A stretch of DNA of 64,000 nucleotides from Sphingomonas sp. CFBP 8760 (GCF_014841615.1 NZ_JACYUG010000004.1:1-64000); one strand, 5' to 3'. Numbered from the stretch's first letter, positions 18,267-26,710 are shown. A program made the numbers and translations. The notes: a model not told the origin generated them from the sequence alone.

Positions 18267-18895
18267 CGATCGTGGTGACGGGAACCGACACCGATGTCGG
18301 CAAGACGGTGTTCGCCGCCGCGCTGACGGTGGCGCTGGGCGCACATTACTGGAAGCCGGTGCAGGCGGGCCTTGAAGACGGCACCGACGCCGGCACGGTG
18401 GTGCGGCTGGGAGTGCCGGCGGCACGGGTGCTGCCCGAGGCGTACCGGTTGCGGACGCCGTGTTCGCCGCACCGCGCTGCCGAGATCGACGGGGTGACGA
18501 TCGATCCGGCGCGGCTGGCGTTGCCGGTGGTGGAGGGGTCCATGGTGGCCGGGCCGCTGGTGGTGGAGGGCGCGGGCGGAGTGCTGGTGCCGGTGACGCG
18601 GGACCTGTTGTTCGCGGACCTGTTCGCGCGCTGGGGCGCACCCGTCGTGCTGGTGGCGCGGACCGGGCTGGGCACGATCAGCCACAGCCTGTTGTCGATC
18701 GAGGCGTTGCGCGCGCGCGGGCTGACGGTGCGCGGGATCGCGTTCGTCGGCGAGGCGGTAGAGGACAGCGAGGCGACGATCGCGGCGATCGGCGGGGTGA
18801 AGCGGCTGGGGCGGTTGCCGCGGCTCGACCGGCTGGACGCGGGGACGCTGGCGGCGGCGTTCGCGGCGCATTTCGACGTGGAGGATTTCCGGTGA
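18263..18895 (+). CDS. bioD: dethiobiotin synthetase
   Basis: ATP-dependent carboxylation of 7,8-diaminononanoate to dethiobiotin. The 210-residue protein has the P-loop GTDTDVGKT (7-15), [12 protein letters not shown] and [12 protein letters not shown]. It sits between bioF and bioA with 4-base overlaps on both sides (ATGA and GTGA), so all three are co-translated. The family usually runs 200-240 residues, so this is full length. Confidence 0.93.
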   Translation: MTIVVTGTDTDVGKTVFAAALTVALGAHYWKPVQAGLEDGTDAGTVVRLGVPAARVLPEAYRLRTPCSPHRAAEIDGVTIDPARLALPVVEGSMVAGPLVVEGAGGVLVPVTRDLLFADLFARWGAPVVLVARTGLGTISHSLLSIEALRARGLTVRGIAFVGEAVEDSEATIAAIGGVKRLGRLPRLDRLDAGTLAAAFAAHFDVEDFR

Positions 18896-20139
18896 GCGCG
18901 GTCTGGCATCCGTTCACGCAGCACGGGCTGGGCGAACCAATCCCGCTGGTGAGCCATGCCGAGGGGGCGGCGATCTTTACGGTAGACGGGCGGCGGATCG
19001 TCGATGCGATCTCGTCCTGGTGGGTGACGACGCACGGGCACCGCCACCCCCGCATCGTCGCGGCGATGCGCGAGCAGGCGGAACGGCTGGACCAGATCAT
19101 CTTCGCCGGCTGGACCCACGAACCCGCCGAGGAACTGGCGCGGGGTTTGCGGGCGATCATGCCCGACGCGCTGACGCGGGTATTCTATTCCGATTCGGGA
19201 TCGACCGCGGTCGAGGTCGCGTTGAAGATGGCGCTGGGATACTGGCAGGCACGGGGCGAGGCGCGGCACCGCATCCTGGTGCTGGAACATGGCTATCACG
19301 GCGACACGATCGGCGCGATGTCGGTGGGGCAGCGCGGCGTGTTCAACCGCGCCTATGCGCCGCTGCTGTTCGACGTCGCGACGATCCCGTTCCCGGCCGG
19401 GGGACGCGAGCAGGCGACGCTGGATGCGCTGGCGCGGGCCTGTGCGGACCCGCACGCGGCGGCGTTCATCGTCGAGCCGCTGGTGCTGGGGGCGGGCGGG
19501 ATGCTGATGTACCCGCCGGCGGTGCTGGCGGCGATGCGGGCGATCTGCGCGGACGCCGGCTTGCTGTTCATCAGCGACGAGGTGATGACCGGCTGGGGCC
19601 GGACGGGCACGCTGCTGGCGGGCGAGCAGGCGGGGATCGTGCCCGACATATTGTGCCTGTCCAAGGGGCTGACCGGGGGTGCGGTGCCGCTGGCGGTGAC
19701 GATGGCGAGCGAGGCGGTGTGGGACGCGCATTTCGATGCGGACCGGGCGCGGATGTTCTTCCACTCGTCCAGCTACACCGCCAACCCGCTGGCCTGCGCG
19801 GCGGCGGTGGCGAATCTGGCCATCTGGCGCGAGGAACCGGTGCGGGAACGGATCGCGACGCTGGCGGCGCGGCAGGCGGTGCGGGTGGCGGCGCTGGCGG
19901 ACCATCCACGGGTGACGGGGGTGCGGACGCTGGGCACGATCGCGGCGCTGGAGATCGGCGGCGGCGGGGACGGATATCTCGCGGCGCTGGGACCGCGCCT
20001 GCTGGCGTTCTTCCGCGAGCGGGACCTGTTGCTGCGGCCGCTGGGGAACACGGTGTATGTGATGCCGCCCTATTGCATCGGCGAGGATGATCTGGACCGG
20101 ATTTACGCGGCGATTTTCGAGGCTTGTGACGCGCTGTAA
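18892..20139 (+). CDS. bioA: adenosylmethionine--8-amino-7-oxononanoate transaminase
   Basis: Transfers the amino group of S-adenosylmethionine to 8-amino-7-oxononanoate, giving 7,8-diaminononanoate. The 415-residue class III aminotransferase has the BioA N-terminal [46 protein letters not shown] (D229) and the PLP lysine in CLSKGLTGG (K258). The start is GTG 18892, overlapping the bioD stop; the open frame further upstream is the bioD region read in another frame. Gene order bioF-bioD-bioA lacks bioB and a pimeloyl-forming gene, which must lie elsewhere. Confidence 0.93.
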   Translation: MSAVWHPFTQHGLGEPIPLVSHAEGAAIFTVDGRRIVDAISSWWVTTHGHRHPRIVAAMREQAERLDQIIFAGWTHEPAEELARGLRAIMPDALTRVFYSDSGSTAVEVALKMALGYWQARGEARHRILVLEHGYHGDTIGAMSVGQRGVFNRAYAPLLFDVATIPFPAGGREQATLDALARACADPHAAAFIVEPLVLGAGGMLMYPPAVLAAMRAICADAGLLFISDEVMTGWGRTGTLLAGEQAGIVPDILCLSKGLTGGAVPLAVTMASEAVWDAHFDADRARMFFHSSSYTANPLACAAAVANLAIWREEPVRERIATLAARQAVRVAALADHPRVTGVRTLGTIAALEIGGGGDGYLAALGPRLLAFFRERDLLLRPLGNTVYVMPPYCIGEDDLDRIYAAIFEACDAL

Positions 20140-20163
20140 GGGGGCGGGGTCGAAGAAGGGTTG

Positions 20164-20324
20164 TTCGCGCGGAGGCGCGGAGACGCGGAGAAGAAGGGGT
20201 GGCGAGGGTCGGGCCCGTGGATGGGGCGGCGTGGTCCGGCGATGATGATGATGGGACGCCTGCGGCGTCGGATAGGGCGCGCGTAGCGCCGCGACTTTTC
20301 TTCTGCTCCGCGTCTCCGCGTGAA
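20164..20324. repeat. inverted repeat, CGCGGAGGCGCGGAG family (second copy)
   Basis: The left arm 20164-20190 carries GCGGAGGCGCGGAGACGCGG and the right arm 20306-20324 is the reverse complement CTCCGCGTCTCCGCG followed by TGAA, lacking six internal bases of the left arm. It is related to the element at 1405-1549. It occupies most of the 367-base space between bioA and the GTA cluster; the rest is the GTA promoter region. Confidence 0.7.
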
Positions 20325-20389
20325 CCCGTCCTTCTTATCGTGCGCAGGCCGCGCCATGACGGATAGCTAACCATATTGGTACATTTCTC

Positions 20390-20418
20390 TTGACATCGAC
20401 CGGCTGTTTGGGTACATA
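20390..20418 (+). promoter_or_regulatory. promoter of the GTA cluster
   Basis: TTGACA (20390-20395), exactly 17 bases, TACATA (20413-20418). It is the only good sigma-70 match in the gap and lies 90 bases before the first GTA gene. Two GGTACAT direct repeats (20378-20384 and 20411-20417) bracket it, one overlapping the -10, and could be regulator sites. Confidence 0.6.
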
Positions 20419-20507
20419 ACGGGAACGCTGAGGAATGGCGGTGCGGAGGGCGGAACGGGGGGTTCCGGTATCCGCCCGCCACCTCGGCGGCTCGGGGGAG
20501 CGGGTGC

Positions 20508-20933
20508 ATGGGTGGGGAAACGGGGGCGGCGACCGAGCGGTTGCCGGGCAGGGCGGTGCGGCGGCGCTTTCTGGAAGTGCTGGGGATGACGGCGAACGTC
20601 ACCCGCGCCGCCCGCGAGGCCGGGATGGGCACCCGCTGCTTCTATCGCTTGCGGTTGGGCGACGACGCGTTCCGCACCGCGTGGGATGCCGCGCTGGAGG
20701 AGGGCTGCCGGCAGGTCGAGGCGATGCTGCTGGCCGCGGCGCTGGGCGAACCGCTGGCGCCGGGGGTCGACCGCAAGCAGGTGCTGGAGATGCTGGCGCG
20801 GCGCGAGGCGCGGGGGAAGGGCGCGCCCGCGACGGTGCGCGGGCGGCAGGTGGCGATCGAGACGGTGGAACGGTCGCTGCTGCGCAAGCTGGACGCGCTC
20901 GACCGGCGACGGCAGCGGGGGAAGGAGGGGTGA
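20508..20933 (+). CDS. GTA small terminase-like protein (gp1)
   Basis: 141 residues. The N-terminal half is a helix-turn-helix-like segment (RFLEVLGMTANVTRAAREAG, about 21-40) typical of small terminase DNA-recognition domains, and the C-terminus is Arg/Lys-rich (KLDALDRRRQRGKEG). It is the first gene of the structural cluster and directly precedes the large terminase, as gp1 does in RcGTA. In RcGTA the small terminase supports unspecific packaging of host DNA. The start ATG 20508 is reasonable; the ATG at 20586 (residue 27) is too far in. Confidence 0.75.
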   Translation: MGGETGAATERLPGRAVRRRFLEVLGMTANVTRAAREAGMGTRCFYRLRLGDDAFRTAWDAALEEGCRQVEAMLLAAALGEPLAPGVDRKQVLEMLARREARGKGAPATVRGRQVAIETVERSLLRKLDALDRRRQRGKEG

Positions 20934-20936
20934 GGC

Positions 20937-22247
20937 ATGAGGGGGGCGATGCTGCGCGCGCTGGTCGGGCAACTGGCGGCGTACCCGCGCGAGGAATGGC
21001 CGGGCGCGTTGAAGAAATTGAGCGAGGACGAGCGGCGCGTGCTCGACGATCACTGGCCGATCTGGGCGCATGACGGGCAGTTGCCGGCCGGCGACGACTG
21101 GACGGTGTGGTTGATCCGGGCGGGGCGCGGCTTCGGCAAGACGCGCGCCGGCGCGGAGTGGGTGAGTGCGATGGCGCGGGCGCGGCCCGAGGCACGGATC
21201 GCGCTGGTCGGCGCGACGATGGACGAGGTGCGCGCGGTGATGGTGGAGGGGGCGAGCGGGCTGATCGCGCTGTGCCGGCACGGCGAACACCATGAATGGC
21301 GCAGCGGCACCGGCGAATTCACCTTCGCGTCGGGCGCCCGCGCCTTCGTCTATTCGGCGGAGGCGCCGGAGAAGCTGCGCGGCCCCGAACACGATGTCGC
21401 GTGGTGCGACGAACTGGCGAAATGGCGACATGCGGAGGCGACATGGGACAATCTGATGCTCGGCCTGCGGATCGGCGACCGGCCGCAGACGGTGGTGACG
21501 ACGACGCCGCGCCCGACGCGGCTGATGCGGCGGATCATGGCGATGCCGGGGCTGATCGAGACGCGGGGGCGGACCAGCGACAACACCAACCTGTCCGATA
21601 CCGTGCAGGCGACGTTCCACGCGCAATATGCGGGCACGCGGCTGGGCCGGCAGGAACTGGAGGGCGATCTGGTGGAAGAAGTGGCGGACGCGTTCTGGAC
21701 CCGCGACCTGCTGGACGCGCACCGCGTGGTCGCGCCGCCGCCGCTGGTACGGGTGGTGGTGGGCGTCGACCCGCCGGCGGGGACGAAGGGCGATGCCTGC
21801 GGGATCGTGGCGATCGGCCGGTGCGAAGCCGGGATCAGTTACGTGCTGGAGGATGCCAGCGTGCGCGGGATGACGCCGGAGGGCTGGGCGCGCGCGGTGG
21901 CGGCCTGCGCGGCGCGGCACGGCGCCGACCGGGTGGTGGCGGAATCGAACCAGGGCGGGGCGATGGTGGAAAGCGTGCTGCGCTCCGTCTGGCCCGACAT
22001 GCCGGTGAAGCTGGCCTTTGCGCATCAGGGCAAGGGCGCGCGCGCCGAACCTGTGTCGGCGCTGTATCCGTCGGGGCGCATCCGGCATTGCGGGCAATGG
22101 CCCGAGCTGGAGGACGAACTCTGCGGGTTGAGCCCGGCGGGCTATGACGGGCCGGGGCGATCGCCCGACCGCGCGGATGCGCTGGTATGGGCAGCATGGT
22201 TCCTGATGGAGCCGCCAAAGGCCGTGGCGTCGGTGCGGGAACTCTGA
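20937..22247 (+). CDS. GTA/phage large terminase (gp2)
   Basis: DNA-packaging motor. The 436-residue protein has Walker A RAGRGFGKT (61-69), Walker B DVAWCDE (153-159), a VTTTPRPT coupling motif (about 183-190), and an RNase H-like nuclease domain with VVVGVDPPAG, VVAESNQGG and a terminal SPDRADALVWA acidic motif. Its sequence style matches the RcGTA-type terminase (DNA-packaging protein) family. Start 20937 has AAGGAGGGG six bases upstream; an internal ATG at 20949 is an alternative. All catalytic motifs appear intact. Confidence 0.9.
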   Translation: MRGAMLRALVGQLAAYPREEWPGALKKLSEDERRVLDDHWPIWAHDGQLPAGDDWTVWLIRAGRGFGKTRAGAEWVSAMARARPEARIALVGATMDEVRAVMVEGASGLIALCRHGEHHEWRSGTGEFTFASGARAFVYSAEAPEKLRGPEHDVAWCDELAKWRHAEATWDNLMLGLRIGDRPQTVVTTTPRPTRLMRRIMAMPGLIETRGRTSDNTNLSDTVQATFHAQYAGTRLGRQELEGDLVEEVADAFWTRDLLDAHRVVAPPPLVRVVVGVDPPAGTKGDACGIVAIGRCEAGISYVLEDASVRGMTPEGWARAVAACAARHGADRVVAESNQGGAMVESVLRSVWPDMPVKLAFAHQGKGARAEPVSALYPSGRIRHCGQWPELEDELCGLSPAGYDGPGRSPDRADALVWAAWFLMEPPKAVASVREL

Positions 22248-22307
22248 CGACGTTGCTGCTCCCCACCCCGTCAGGGGGAGGGGCGTGAAGATGGAAAGGA
22301 CGAAGAC

Positions 22308-23414
22308 ATGAGACTGTTCGGTCGCAAGGCCGGGCGCGGGGAGTCGCGTCCGGCGTTATCGGGGTCCGTCTCGCGGTCGGGGGTGCCGATCATGGGGGAG
22401 TGGCCGCGCAGTTACGAGGCGCAGTTGCGCGACGCCTATGCCGGCAATGCGGTGGCGCAGCGCGCGGTGCGGCTGGTGGCGGAGGGCGTGGGCGCGGCAC
22501 CGCTGACCGGGTCCGATCCGGGGCTGGTCGCGCTGGCGACGGCGCGGTCGGGCGGGCAGGCGCTGCTGGAGACGGTATCGGCGCAACTGCTGCTGCACGG
22601 CAACGCCTATATCCAGGTGCTGCGCGATGCGGAGGGGCAGGCGGCCGAACTCTATGCGCTGCGGCCCGAGCGGGTGACGGTGGAGACGGATGCGGGCGGC
22701 TGGCCGGCGGCGTACCGGTACCGGGTGGGCGAGCGCACGGCGCGGCTGTCGGCGGACCCGGTGCGGCCGGAAGTGATCCACCTGAAGCGGTTCAACCCGC
22801 TCGACGATCATTACGGGCAGGGGTGCCTGGGCGCGGCGGCGGGGGCGGTGGCGATCCACAACGCCGCCACCCGCTGGGCCAAGGCGCTGCTGGACAATGC
22901 GGCGCGGCCGTCGGGCGCGCTGGTCTACGATCCGGGCGACGGCAGCGCGCTGTCGGCGGAACAGTACGACCGGCTGAAGGGCGAGATGGATGCGTTCAGC
23001 GGCGCGGGCAATGCCGGGCGGCCGATGCTGCTGGAAGGAGGCTTGCGCTGGCAGGCGATGAGCCTGTCGCCCGCCGAGATGGATTTCGCGGGGACCAAGG
23101 CGGCGGCGGCGCGGGAGATCGCGCTGGCGTTCGGGGTGCCGCCGATGCTGCTGGGGCTGGCCGGGGATTCGACCCACGCCAATTACCGCGAGGCGAACCG
23201 CGCGCTGTGGCGGCTGGCGGTGCTGCCGCTGGCGGCGACGATCCTCGACGGGCTGGCGCAGGGGCTGGCGGGCTGGTTCGACGAGGCGCGGCTGGCGGTC
23301 GACATGGACCGGGTGCCGGCGCTGGCGGAGGACCGCGAGACGCAGTGGCGCGCGGTGTCGGGCGCCGATTTCCTGACCGGGGAGGAGAAGCGGGCGCTTC
23401 TGGGCCTGTCGTGA
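22308..23414 (+). CDS. GTA/phage portal protein, HK97 type (gp3)
   Basis: Forms the dodecameric ring at the capsid vertex through which DNA enters and leaves. 368 residues with the HK97 portal features AVQRAVRLVAEGVG, LLLHGNAYIQV, EVIHLKRFNPLDDHYGQ, and the C-terminal AFGVPPMLLGLAGDSTHANYREANRALW. The start has GGAAAGGACG upstream. The 60-base gap before it holds a small GTCAGGGGGAGGGG stretch and no gene. Confidence 0.88.
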   Translation: MRLFGRKAGRGESRPALSGSVSRSGVPIMGEWPRSYEAQLRDAYAGNAVAQRAVRLVAEGVGAAPLTGSDPGLVALATARSGGQALLETVSAQLLLHGNAYIQVLRDAEGQAAELYALRPERVTVETDAGGWPAAYRYRVGERTARLSADPVRPEVIHLKRFNPLDDHYGQGCLGAAAGAVAIHNAATRWAKALLDNAARPSGALVYDPGDGSALSAEQYDRLKGEMDAFSGAGNAGRPMLLEGGLRWQAMSLSPAEMDFAGTKAAAAREIALAFGVPPMLLGLAGDSTHANYREANRALWRLAVLPLAATILDGLAQGLAGWFDEARLAVDMDRVPALAEDRETQWRAVSGADFLTGEEKRALLGLS

Positions 23415-23467
23415 GGGGGATCGCCGGGGAAGTAGGGAGCGTGACACACTAAAGGGAGGGGCGGGAC

Positions 23468-23773
23468 ATGACCGGGGCGGTGCTGGCGGAACTGATGGCG
23501 CAGGTGACGCGCGAGGGGGGCGACCTGCTGTCGCTGCGCGCGATCGCGGAGGAGGCGGGCGAACTGGGCGCGACGCGCGCGATGACGCGGCTGGGGCTGG
23601 CCGACGAGAAGGCGCGGGCCGATCTGGCGGAACTGCGCGAACTGCTGGGCACGTGGCGCGACGCCAAGAAATCGGCGTGGAAGGCGGTGCTGGGCTGGGC
23701 GATGCGGCTGATGATGGCGCTGCTGCTGGCGGGCCTCGCGATGCGGCTGGGTTTCGCGGCGTGGCTGAAGTGA
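23468..23773 (+). CDS. small membrane-anchored GTA cluster protein (DUF6127-like)
   Basis: 101 residues. The N-terminal two thirds is a charged helix region (LMAQVTREGGDLLSLRAIAE.. to LRELLGTWRDAKK) and the C-terminus is one membrane segment (about 73-97, AMRLMMALLLAGLAMRLGFA). A protein of this shape between portal and protease is usual in sphingomonad GTA clusters; I recall the name DUF6127 but cannot verify it here. Ribosome-binding site AAAGGGAGG precedes ATG 23468. Its stop overlaps the GTG start of the protease gene. Role unknown. Confidence 0.65.
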   Translation: MTGAVLAELMAQVTREGGDLLSLRAIAEEAGELGATRAMTRLGLADEKARADLAELRELLGTWRDAKKSAWKAVLGWAMRLMMALLLAGLAMRLGFAAWLK

Positions 23774-24153
23774 GCGGGGCTGGCGTGAGCGTGCGGTTCG
23801 AGGGCTATGCCGCGCGGTTCGACCGGGTGGACCGGGCGGGCGACGTGATGCGGGCCGGCGCCTTTGGTCCGGTCGAGCCGGTGCCGCTGCTGCTGGCGCA
23901 TCGCGGTGCGCCGGTGGGGGCGATCGAGGCGATCGGCGAGGATGCGGATGGCCTGCGCGTGACGGGGCGGATCGACGATCCCGACCTGGCGCTGCTGGTG
24001 CGGCGGGGGGCGGTGGCGGGGCTGTCGGTGGGATACCGGCCGCTGGCGGTGCGGCAGGGCGCACGGCGCGAACTGCTGCGCGTGACGCTGGTCGAGGTGA
24101 GTCTGGTCGCGGTGCCGATGCAGCCGCACGCGCGGATTTCACGGGTTTTCTGA
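23770..24153 (+). CDS. GTA/phage prohead protease (gp4)
   Basis: 127 residues of the HK97 prohead protease fold: VRFEGYAARFDRVDRAGDVM, the His motif LLLAHRGAPVG, and the catalytic Ser motif AGLSVGYRP, ending in LVEVSLVAVPMQPHARI. It would cleave capsid precursor during maturation. GTG 23770 overlaps the upstream stop (GTGA); GTG 23785 and 23791 are also possible starts. It is shorter than many family members because it lacks C-terminal scaffold-like sequence. Confidence 0.82.
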   Translation: MSGAGVSVRFEGYAARFDRVDRAGDVMRAGAFGPVEPVPLLLAHRGAPVGAIEAIGEDADGLRVTGRIDDPDLALLVRRGAVAGLSVGYRPLAVRQGARRELLRVTLVEVSLVAVPMQPHARISRVF

Positions 24154-24191
24154 CGGTTTCACGGTTTTTGGTTTCATCAAGGGGGAATGAC

Positions 24192-25193
24192 ATGGACGTG
24201 GTCGACAGGCCGGCGCTGGATGGCGCACGGGTGAATGAGGCAGGTGCGGCGTTCGCGGGGTTCGTGCGGACGGGCGCGACGATCGAGATGAAGGCGTTCA
24301 CCGGCGTATCGGGGGATGCGGGCGGTTATGCGGTCCCGCGTGAGATCGATGCGACGATCGACCGCGCGCTGGTGGCGGCATCGCCGATCCGGCAGATCGC
24401 CAACGTGGTGAAGGTCGGCTCGGCCGGGTATCGCAAGCTGGTGACGACGGGGGGCACGCCGTCCGGCTGGGCATCGGAGGTGGCGGCGCGGCCGGGCACC
24501 GCGACGCCGGTGTTCCAGGAGATCGCGCCGCCATCGGGCGAACTCTATGCCAATCCCAGCGCCAGTCAGGCGATGCTGGACGATGCCGCGTTCGACGTGG
24601 AGGAATGGCTGGCCGGGGAGATCGCGACCGAGTTCGGCCGGGCCGAGGGCGCGGCGTTCGTCAACGGCAATGGCGTGAACCAGCCGAAGGGGTTCCTGAC
24701 CGGGCCGACCTCGCCGGCGGGGGACGGGGTGCGGCCGTTCGGGACGATCCAGCATTTGATCAGCGGGACGGCGGGCGATTTCGGCGCCAACCCCCAGGAC
24801 CGGCTGATCGACCTCGTCCAGTTGTTGCGCGCGCCCTACCGGCAGGGGGCGTGCTTCGTGATGAACGCCGGCACGCTGGCGCGCATCCGCAAGTTCAAGA
24901 CCAACGATGGCGCGTTCGTGTGGCAACCGTCGCTGAGCGCGGGGCAACCCGCGACGCTGCTCGGCTATCCGGTAGTCGAGGCGGAGGAGATGCCCGATAT
25001 CGGCGCGGGTACGCCATCGGTCGCGTTCGGCAATTTCCGCGCGGGATATCTGATCGCGGAGCGGGGCGAGACCGCGATCCTGCGCGATCCCTATTCGAAC
25101 AAGCCGTTCGTCAGCTTCTACGCGACCAAGCGGATCGGCGGCTGCGTGATGAACGCGGAGGCGATCAAGCTGCTGAAGTTCGCCGCGAACTGA
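24192..25193 (+). CDS. GTA major capsid protein, HK97 fold (gp5)
   Basis: 333 residues. Typical HK97-type landmarks are GGYAVPREID, SPIRQIANVV, GYRKLVTTGG, ASQAMLDDAAFDVEEWLA, AFVNGNGVNQPKG, and the C-terminal VSFYATKRIGGCVMNAEAIK. The coiled-coil scaffolding (delta) region of roughly 100 residues that normally precedes this domain is missing: only about 40 residues come before the capsid core. The start at MDVVDRP has AAGGGGG upstream; a TTG eight codons earlier adds little. The RcGTA capsid protein is about 400 residues, so the difference is at the N-terminus. Confidence 0.88.
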   Translation: MDVVDRPALDGARVNEAGAAFAGFVRTGATIEMKAFTGVSGDAGGYAVPREIDATIDRALVAASPIRQIANVVKVGSAGYRKLVTTGGTPSGWASEVAARPGTATPVFQEIAPPSGELYANPSASQAMLDDAAFDVEEWLAGEIATEFGRAEGAAFVNGNGVNQPKGFLTGPTSPAGDGVRPFGTIQHLISGTAGDFGANPQDRLIDLVQLLRAPYRQGACFVMNAGTLARIRKFKTNDGAFVWQPSLSAGQPATLLGYPVVEAEEMPDIGAGTPSVAFGNFRAGYLIAERGETAILRDPYSNKPFVSFYATKRIGGCVMNAEAIKLLKFAAN

Positions 25194-25206
25194 TGACGAA
25201 CGTCTT

Positions 25207-25227
25207 CCCCGCGCCGGTGGCGCGGGG
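25207..25227 (+). terminator. hairpin just after the capsid gene
   Basis: CCCCGCGCC-GGT-GGCGCGGGG: perfect 9-base stem with a 3-base loop, placed between the capsid stop and the next start. No U-run follows, so it is more likely a partial attenuator or a 3'-stabilising hairpin that favours capsid over connector expression. Confidence 0.5.
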
Positions 25228-25246
25228 AGGACCGGGGGAGACGGGC

Positions 25247-25765
25247 ATGGCCGATACGGGGGTGGGCGATACGGGAGTGCCGGCGGCCACGATCGCGGGG
25301 GCGGTCGCGGCGGCGCGGGGGATGCTGCGGCTGGAGGGGCATGGCGAGGACGCGGTGCTGACCGGGCTGGTCCGCACCGCGCTGGAGGCGGCGGAGATCT
25401 GGTGCGGCGCGGCGCTGGTGGCGCGGCCGTGCGCGGAGGTGCTGACCGGCACCGGCGGCTGGCAGGTGCTGCGGCAGCGGCCGGTGACGGCGATCAACGA
25501 AGTCACCGGCGTCGGGCTGGCGGATCACGCGATCGACATCGATGCGGCCGGGCGCGGCCGGGTGATGCTGCCCGCCGGCGCGACCGCGACGGTGCGCTAC
25601 GTCGCGGGCACGGCGGCGCGGTGGGGCGCGGTGCCGGGGCCGGTGGCGCAGGGCGTGGTGATGCTGGCGATGCATCTGTGGGACCATCGCGGTGGCGATG
25701 CCGCGCCGCCGGCGGCGGTGGCGGCGCTGTGGCGGCCGTACCGGCGGCTGGGGATCGGGGCATGA
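25247..25765 (+). CDS. GTA head-tail connector/adaptor (gp6, phiE125 gp8-like)
   Basis: 172 residues. The N-terminal helical part (AAARGMLRLEGHGEDAVLTG, ALEAAEIWCG) and the middle TGGWQVLRQRPVTAINEV are typical of the phiE125 gp8/gp6-like adaptor family that docks on the portal. An ATG at 25193 overlapping the capsid stop would add 18 residues, but it lies before a hairpin; ATG 25247 has GGGGGAG nine bases upstream and gives the usual N-terminus. Its stop overlaps the start of the next small gene. Confidence 0.75.
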   Translation: MADTGVGDTGVPAATIAGAVAAARGMLRLEGHGEDAVLTGLVRTALEAAEIWCGAALVARPCAEVLTGTGGWQVLRQRPVTAINEVTGVGLADHAIDIDAAGRGRVMLPAGATATVRYVAGTAARWGAVPGPVAQGVVMLAMHLWDHRGGDAAPPAAVAALWRPYRRLGIGA

Positions 25766-25923
25766 GCGCGGTCGAGCGGATCGCGGCGCGGATCGGTGCG
25801 GTGGCGGTGGCGCGGGTGCGGGCACGGCTGATCGCGGCGCTGCCGGTGACGGAGCGGGGCGACGATCTGGTGCTGCAGGCGCCGCGATCGATGCTGCGCT
25901 GGCCGGCGGGGGCGCTGCGGTGA
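25762..25923 (+). CDS. 53-residue protein in the gp7 position
   Basis: MSAVERIAARIGAVAVARVR.. to the end LRWPAGALR. It is bounded by 4-base overlaps with the genes on both sides (ATGA before, GTGA after), so it is very likely translated. In RcGTA this slot holds gp7, the stopper of about 110 residues; this protein is half as long and I see no gp7 resemblance. It could be a reduced stopper or a lineage-specific connector part. Confidence 0.6.
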   Translation: MSAVERIAARIGAVAVARVRARLIAALPVTERGDDLVLQAPRSMLRWPAGALR

Positions 25924-26309
25924 GGGCGCTGCTGATCGCGGGGGTGGTCGCCCGGCTGCGCGCCGCGCCGGCGCTGCGGGAGGTGGCGGTGTTCGATGCG
26001 CCGCCGGTGCGGGCCGCCCTGCCCCATGCGCTGGTCGAGGAACCGGTGCTGGCGGACTGGGGCACCAAGGACTGGCGCGGGCGGGAGGGGCGGCTGGCGG
26101 TGACGTTGGTCGATGGCGGCGAACGGCCGGTGCGGCTGCGCGGGCTGCTGGCGGCGGTCGAGGACTGGCTGCCGGACATGCCGCCCGATCTGGGGGCGGG
26201 ATGGCGGCTGGTGCAGCTGCGCTTCCTGCGCAGCCGGATGGTGCGATCGGGGGAGCGGTGGACGGGCACCGCGGAGTTCATGGTCAGGATGGGGGAGACG
26301 GCACGATGA
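25920..26309 (+). CDS. GTA tail terminator, DUF3168 family (gp8)
   Basis: 129 residues. LRAAPALREVAVFDAPP, FGTKDW-type motif (WGTKDWRGREGRLAVTL) and RFLRSRMVRSGERWTGTAEF are the DUF3168 pattern. In RcGTA the homologue caps the tail tube at the head side. It begins at GTG 25920 overlapping the previous stop and ends overlapping the ATG of the tail tube gene. Confidence 0.82.
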   Translation: MRALLIAGVVARLRAAPALREVAVFDAPPVRAALPHALVEEPVLADWGTKDWRGREGRLAVTLVDGGERPVRLRGLLAAVEDWLPDMPPDLGAGWRLVQLRFLRSRMVRSGERWTGTAEFMVRMGETAR

Positions 26310-26710
26310 TCGAGAAGGGCAGCGCGTTCCTGCTGAAGGTGGGCGACGGGGCGACGCCCCCCGCCTTCGCGACGGTGGCGGGGCTGCGCACGACGCAGCT
26401 GTCGGTCAACGGCGAGGCGGTGGTGGTGACCAACAAGGATTCGGGCGGCTGGCGGCAATTGCTGTCGGGCGCGGGGGTGCGATCGGTCAGCGTGTCGGGC
26501 GCGGGGGTGTTCACCGGATCGGCGGCGGAGGCGCGGCTGCGCGGCCATGCGCTGTCGGGCGTACTGGACGATTACCGGCTGAGCTTCGAGGGGGGCGAGA
26601 CGATGACCGGGCAGTTCCTGGTGACGCGGCTGGACTATGCCGGGGATTTCAACGGCGAGCGTTCGTACACGCTGTCGCTGGAGAGTTCCGGCGCGGTGGT
26701 GGCGGCGTGA
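26306..26710 (+). CDS. GTA major tail tube protein (gp9, TP901-1 type)
   Basis: 134 residues. GSAFLLKVGDGATPPAFATV, AGLRTTQLSVNGEAVVVTNK, and the C-terminal GERSYTLSLESSG identify the TP901-1-like major tail family used by RcGTA-type agents. Polymerises into the tail tube. ATG 26306 overlaps the upstream stop. Intact. Confidence 0.87.
   Translation: MIEKGSAFLLKVGDGATPPAFATVAGLRTTQLSVNGEAVVVTNKDSGGWRQLLSGAGVRSVSVSGAGVFTGSAAEARLRGHALSGVLDDYRLSFEGGETMTGQFLVTRLDYAGDFNGERSYTLSLESSGAVVAA

Noticed and set aside
25193..25246. Alternative start of gp6 at an ATG overlapping the capsid stop
   Set aside because: The extra 18 residues cover a strong hairpin and do not resemble the family N-terminus; the later ATG has a good ribosome-binding site.
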